Positions 50,326 to 50,367 of a stretch of 50,367 bases of DNA are shown here, in pieces. The DNA comes from Muribaculaceae bacterium Zag1. GTDB lineage: Bacteria > Bacteroidota > Bacteroidia > Bacteroidales > Muribaculaceae. Position 1 is the stretch's first letter, and each line of letters starts with the position of its first letter. A program made the position numbers and the translations under genes. The notes under the pieces are model-generated. The model did not search any database. It was given only the letters and a program-made list of their open reading frames with translations, and was not told the origin of the DNA. The stretch lies in contig NWBJ01000111.1 of assembly GCA_002633115.1 (NCBI GenBank), positions 1-50,367 on the forward strand, in the 5' to 3' direction.

Positions 50326-50367
50326 ATACCTTAACTTCCAAACAAAATTGTCGTAAAGTTAAGGTAT
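50326..50367. repeat. Dispersed repeat at the right edge (cut by the window)
   Basis: GTCGTAAAGTTAAGGTAT (50350-50367) repeats 41341-41358 exactly and in the same orientation, also preceded by a similar A-rich stretch. ATACCTTAACTT (50326-50337) is the inverse of the last 12 bases, so a hairpin is possible. Confidence 0.7.

Noticed and set aside
1-50367. tRNA, rRNA or prophage genes
   Set aside because: No cloverleaf-like or rRNA-like stretch and no integrase, capsid or tail gene was recognised while reading both strands; a dedicated tRNA search could still find one.

Overview
The window looks like a chromosomal segment of a gut-type Bacteroidales bacterium, most likely close to Muribaculaceae. 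The reasons are: recurrent Bacteroidetes-type -7 boxes (TAnnTTTG, sometimes with TTTG about 20 nt upstream); the order DUF6089 / uppS / bamA / two ompH (Skp) genes; an ispG with the long Bacteroidetes/Chlamydia insert; DUF6242 and DUF4922 proteins; a C-terminal tail resembling a type IX secretion signal; and a NamZ/MurT/MurK/MurQ salvage set like that of Tannerella.

Layout. (1) 0.1-4.6 kb: housekeeping genes purE, ispG, an M16 protease and ribD, closely spaced on the + strand. (2) 4.6-11.6 kb: envelope biogenesis, with a DUF6242 lipoprotein, a DUF6089 barrel, uppS, bamA and two Skp/OmpH chaperones, closed by a strong terminator. (3) 11.7-27.8 kb: a long + strand run that reads as a peptidoglycan turnover and salvage locus. 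It holds a zinc amidase interrupted by a golvesin-like domain, a glycosyltransferase, a HIT-like/SpoIID fusion, an AmpG-like MFS permease, NamZ exo-muramidase, a D-lactate-dehydrogenase-type flavo-iron-sulfur protein, MurT-like transporter, MurK kinase, MurQ etherase and an SGNH esterase. Together they could cut muropeptides, import MurNAc, phosphorylate it, split it to GlcNAc-6-P and D-lactate, and oxidise the D-lactate. (4) 27.9-30.8 kb: minus strand yjbQ, DHA2 MFS exporter and EamA transporter, with a candidate small RNA at the convergent junction. (5) 31-34 kb: an Rpn-type nuclease, a decayed gene, a small protein, a thioesterase and a nitroreductase. (6) 34-39.6 kb: GH97 glycosidase, HAD phosphatase and a secreted GH13 amylase. 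(7) 39.6-50.4 kb: accessory region with a AAA-ATPase/PD-(D/E)XK protein bracketed by palindromes, an aldo/keto reductase with divergent AraC regulator, MazG, a frameshifted small gene, and an AT-rich block of two DUF262 genes (the first frameshifted at a C7 run) overlapping an agmatine/peptidyl-arginine deiminase-like gene, followed by an unrecognised gene.

Two patterns stand out. First, eight gene junctions between 0.1 and 27.9 kb are filled by tandem heptanucleotide repeats of three unit types, several of which supply stop or start codons of the flanking genes. Second, the 44-49 kb block is an overlapping, low-GC operon that combines two DUF262 proteins with a guanidino-modifying enzyme and carries a homopolymer frameshift. 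It is a candidate undescribed, possibly switchable, defence-like system; its function is inferred only.
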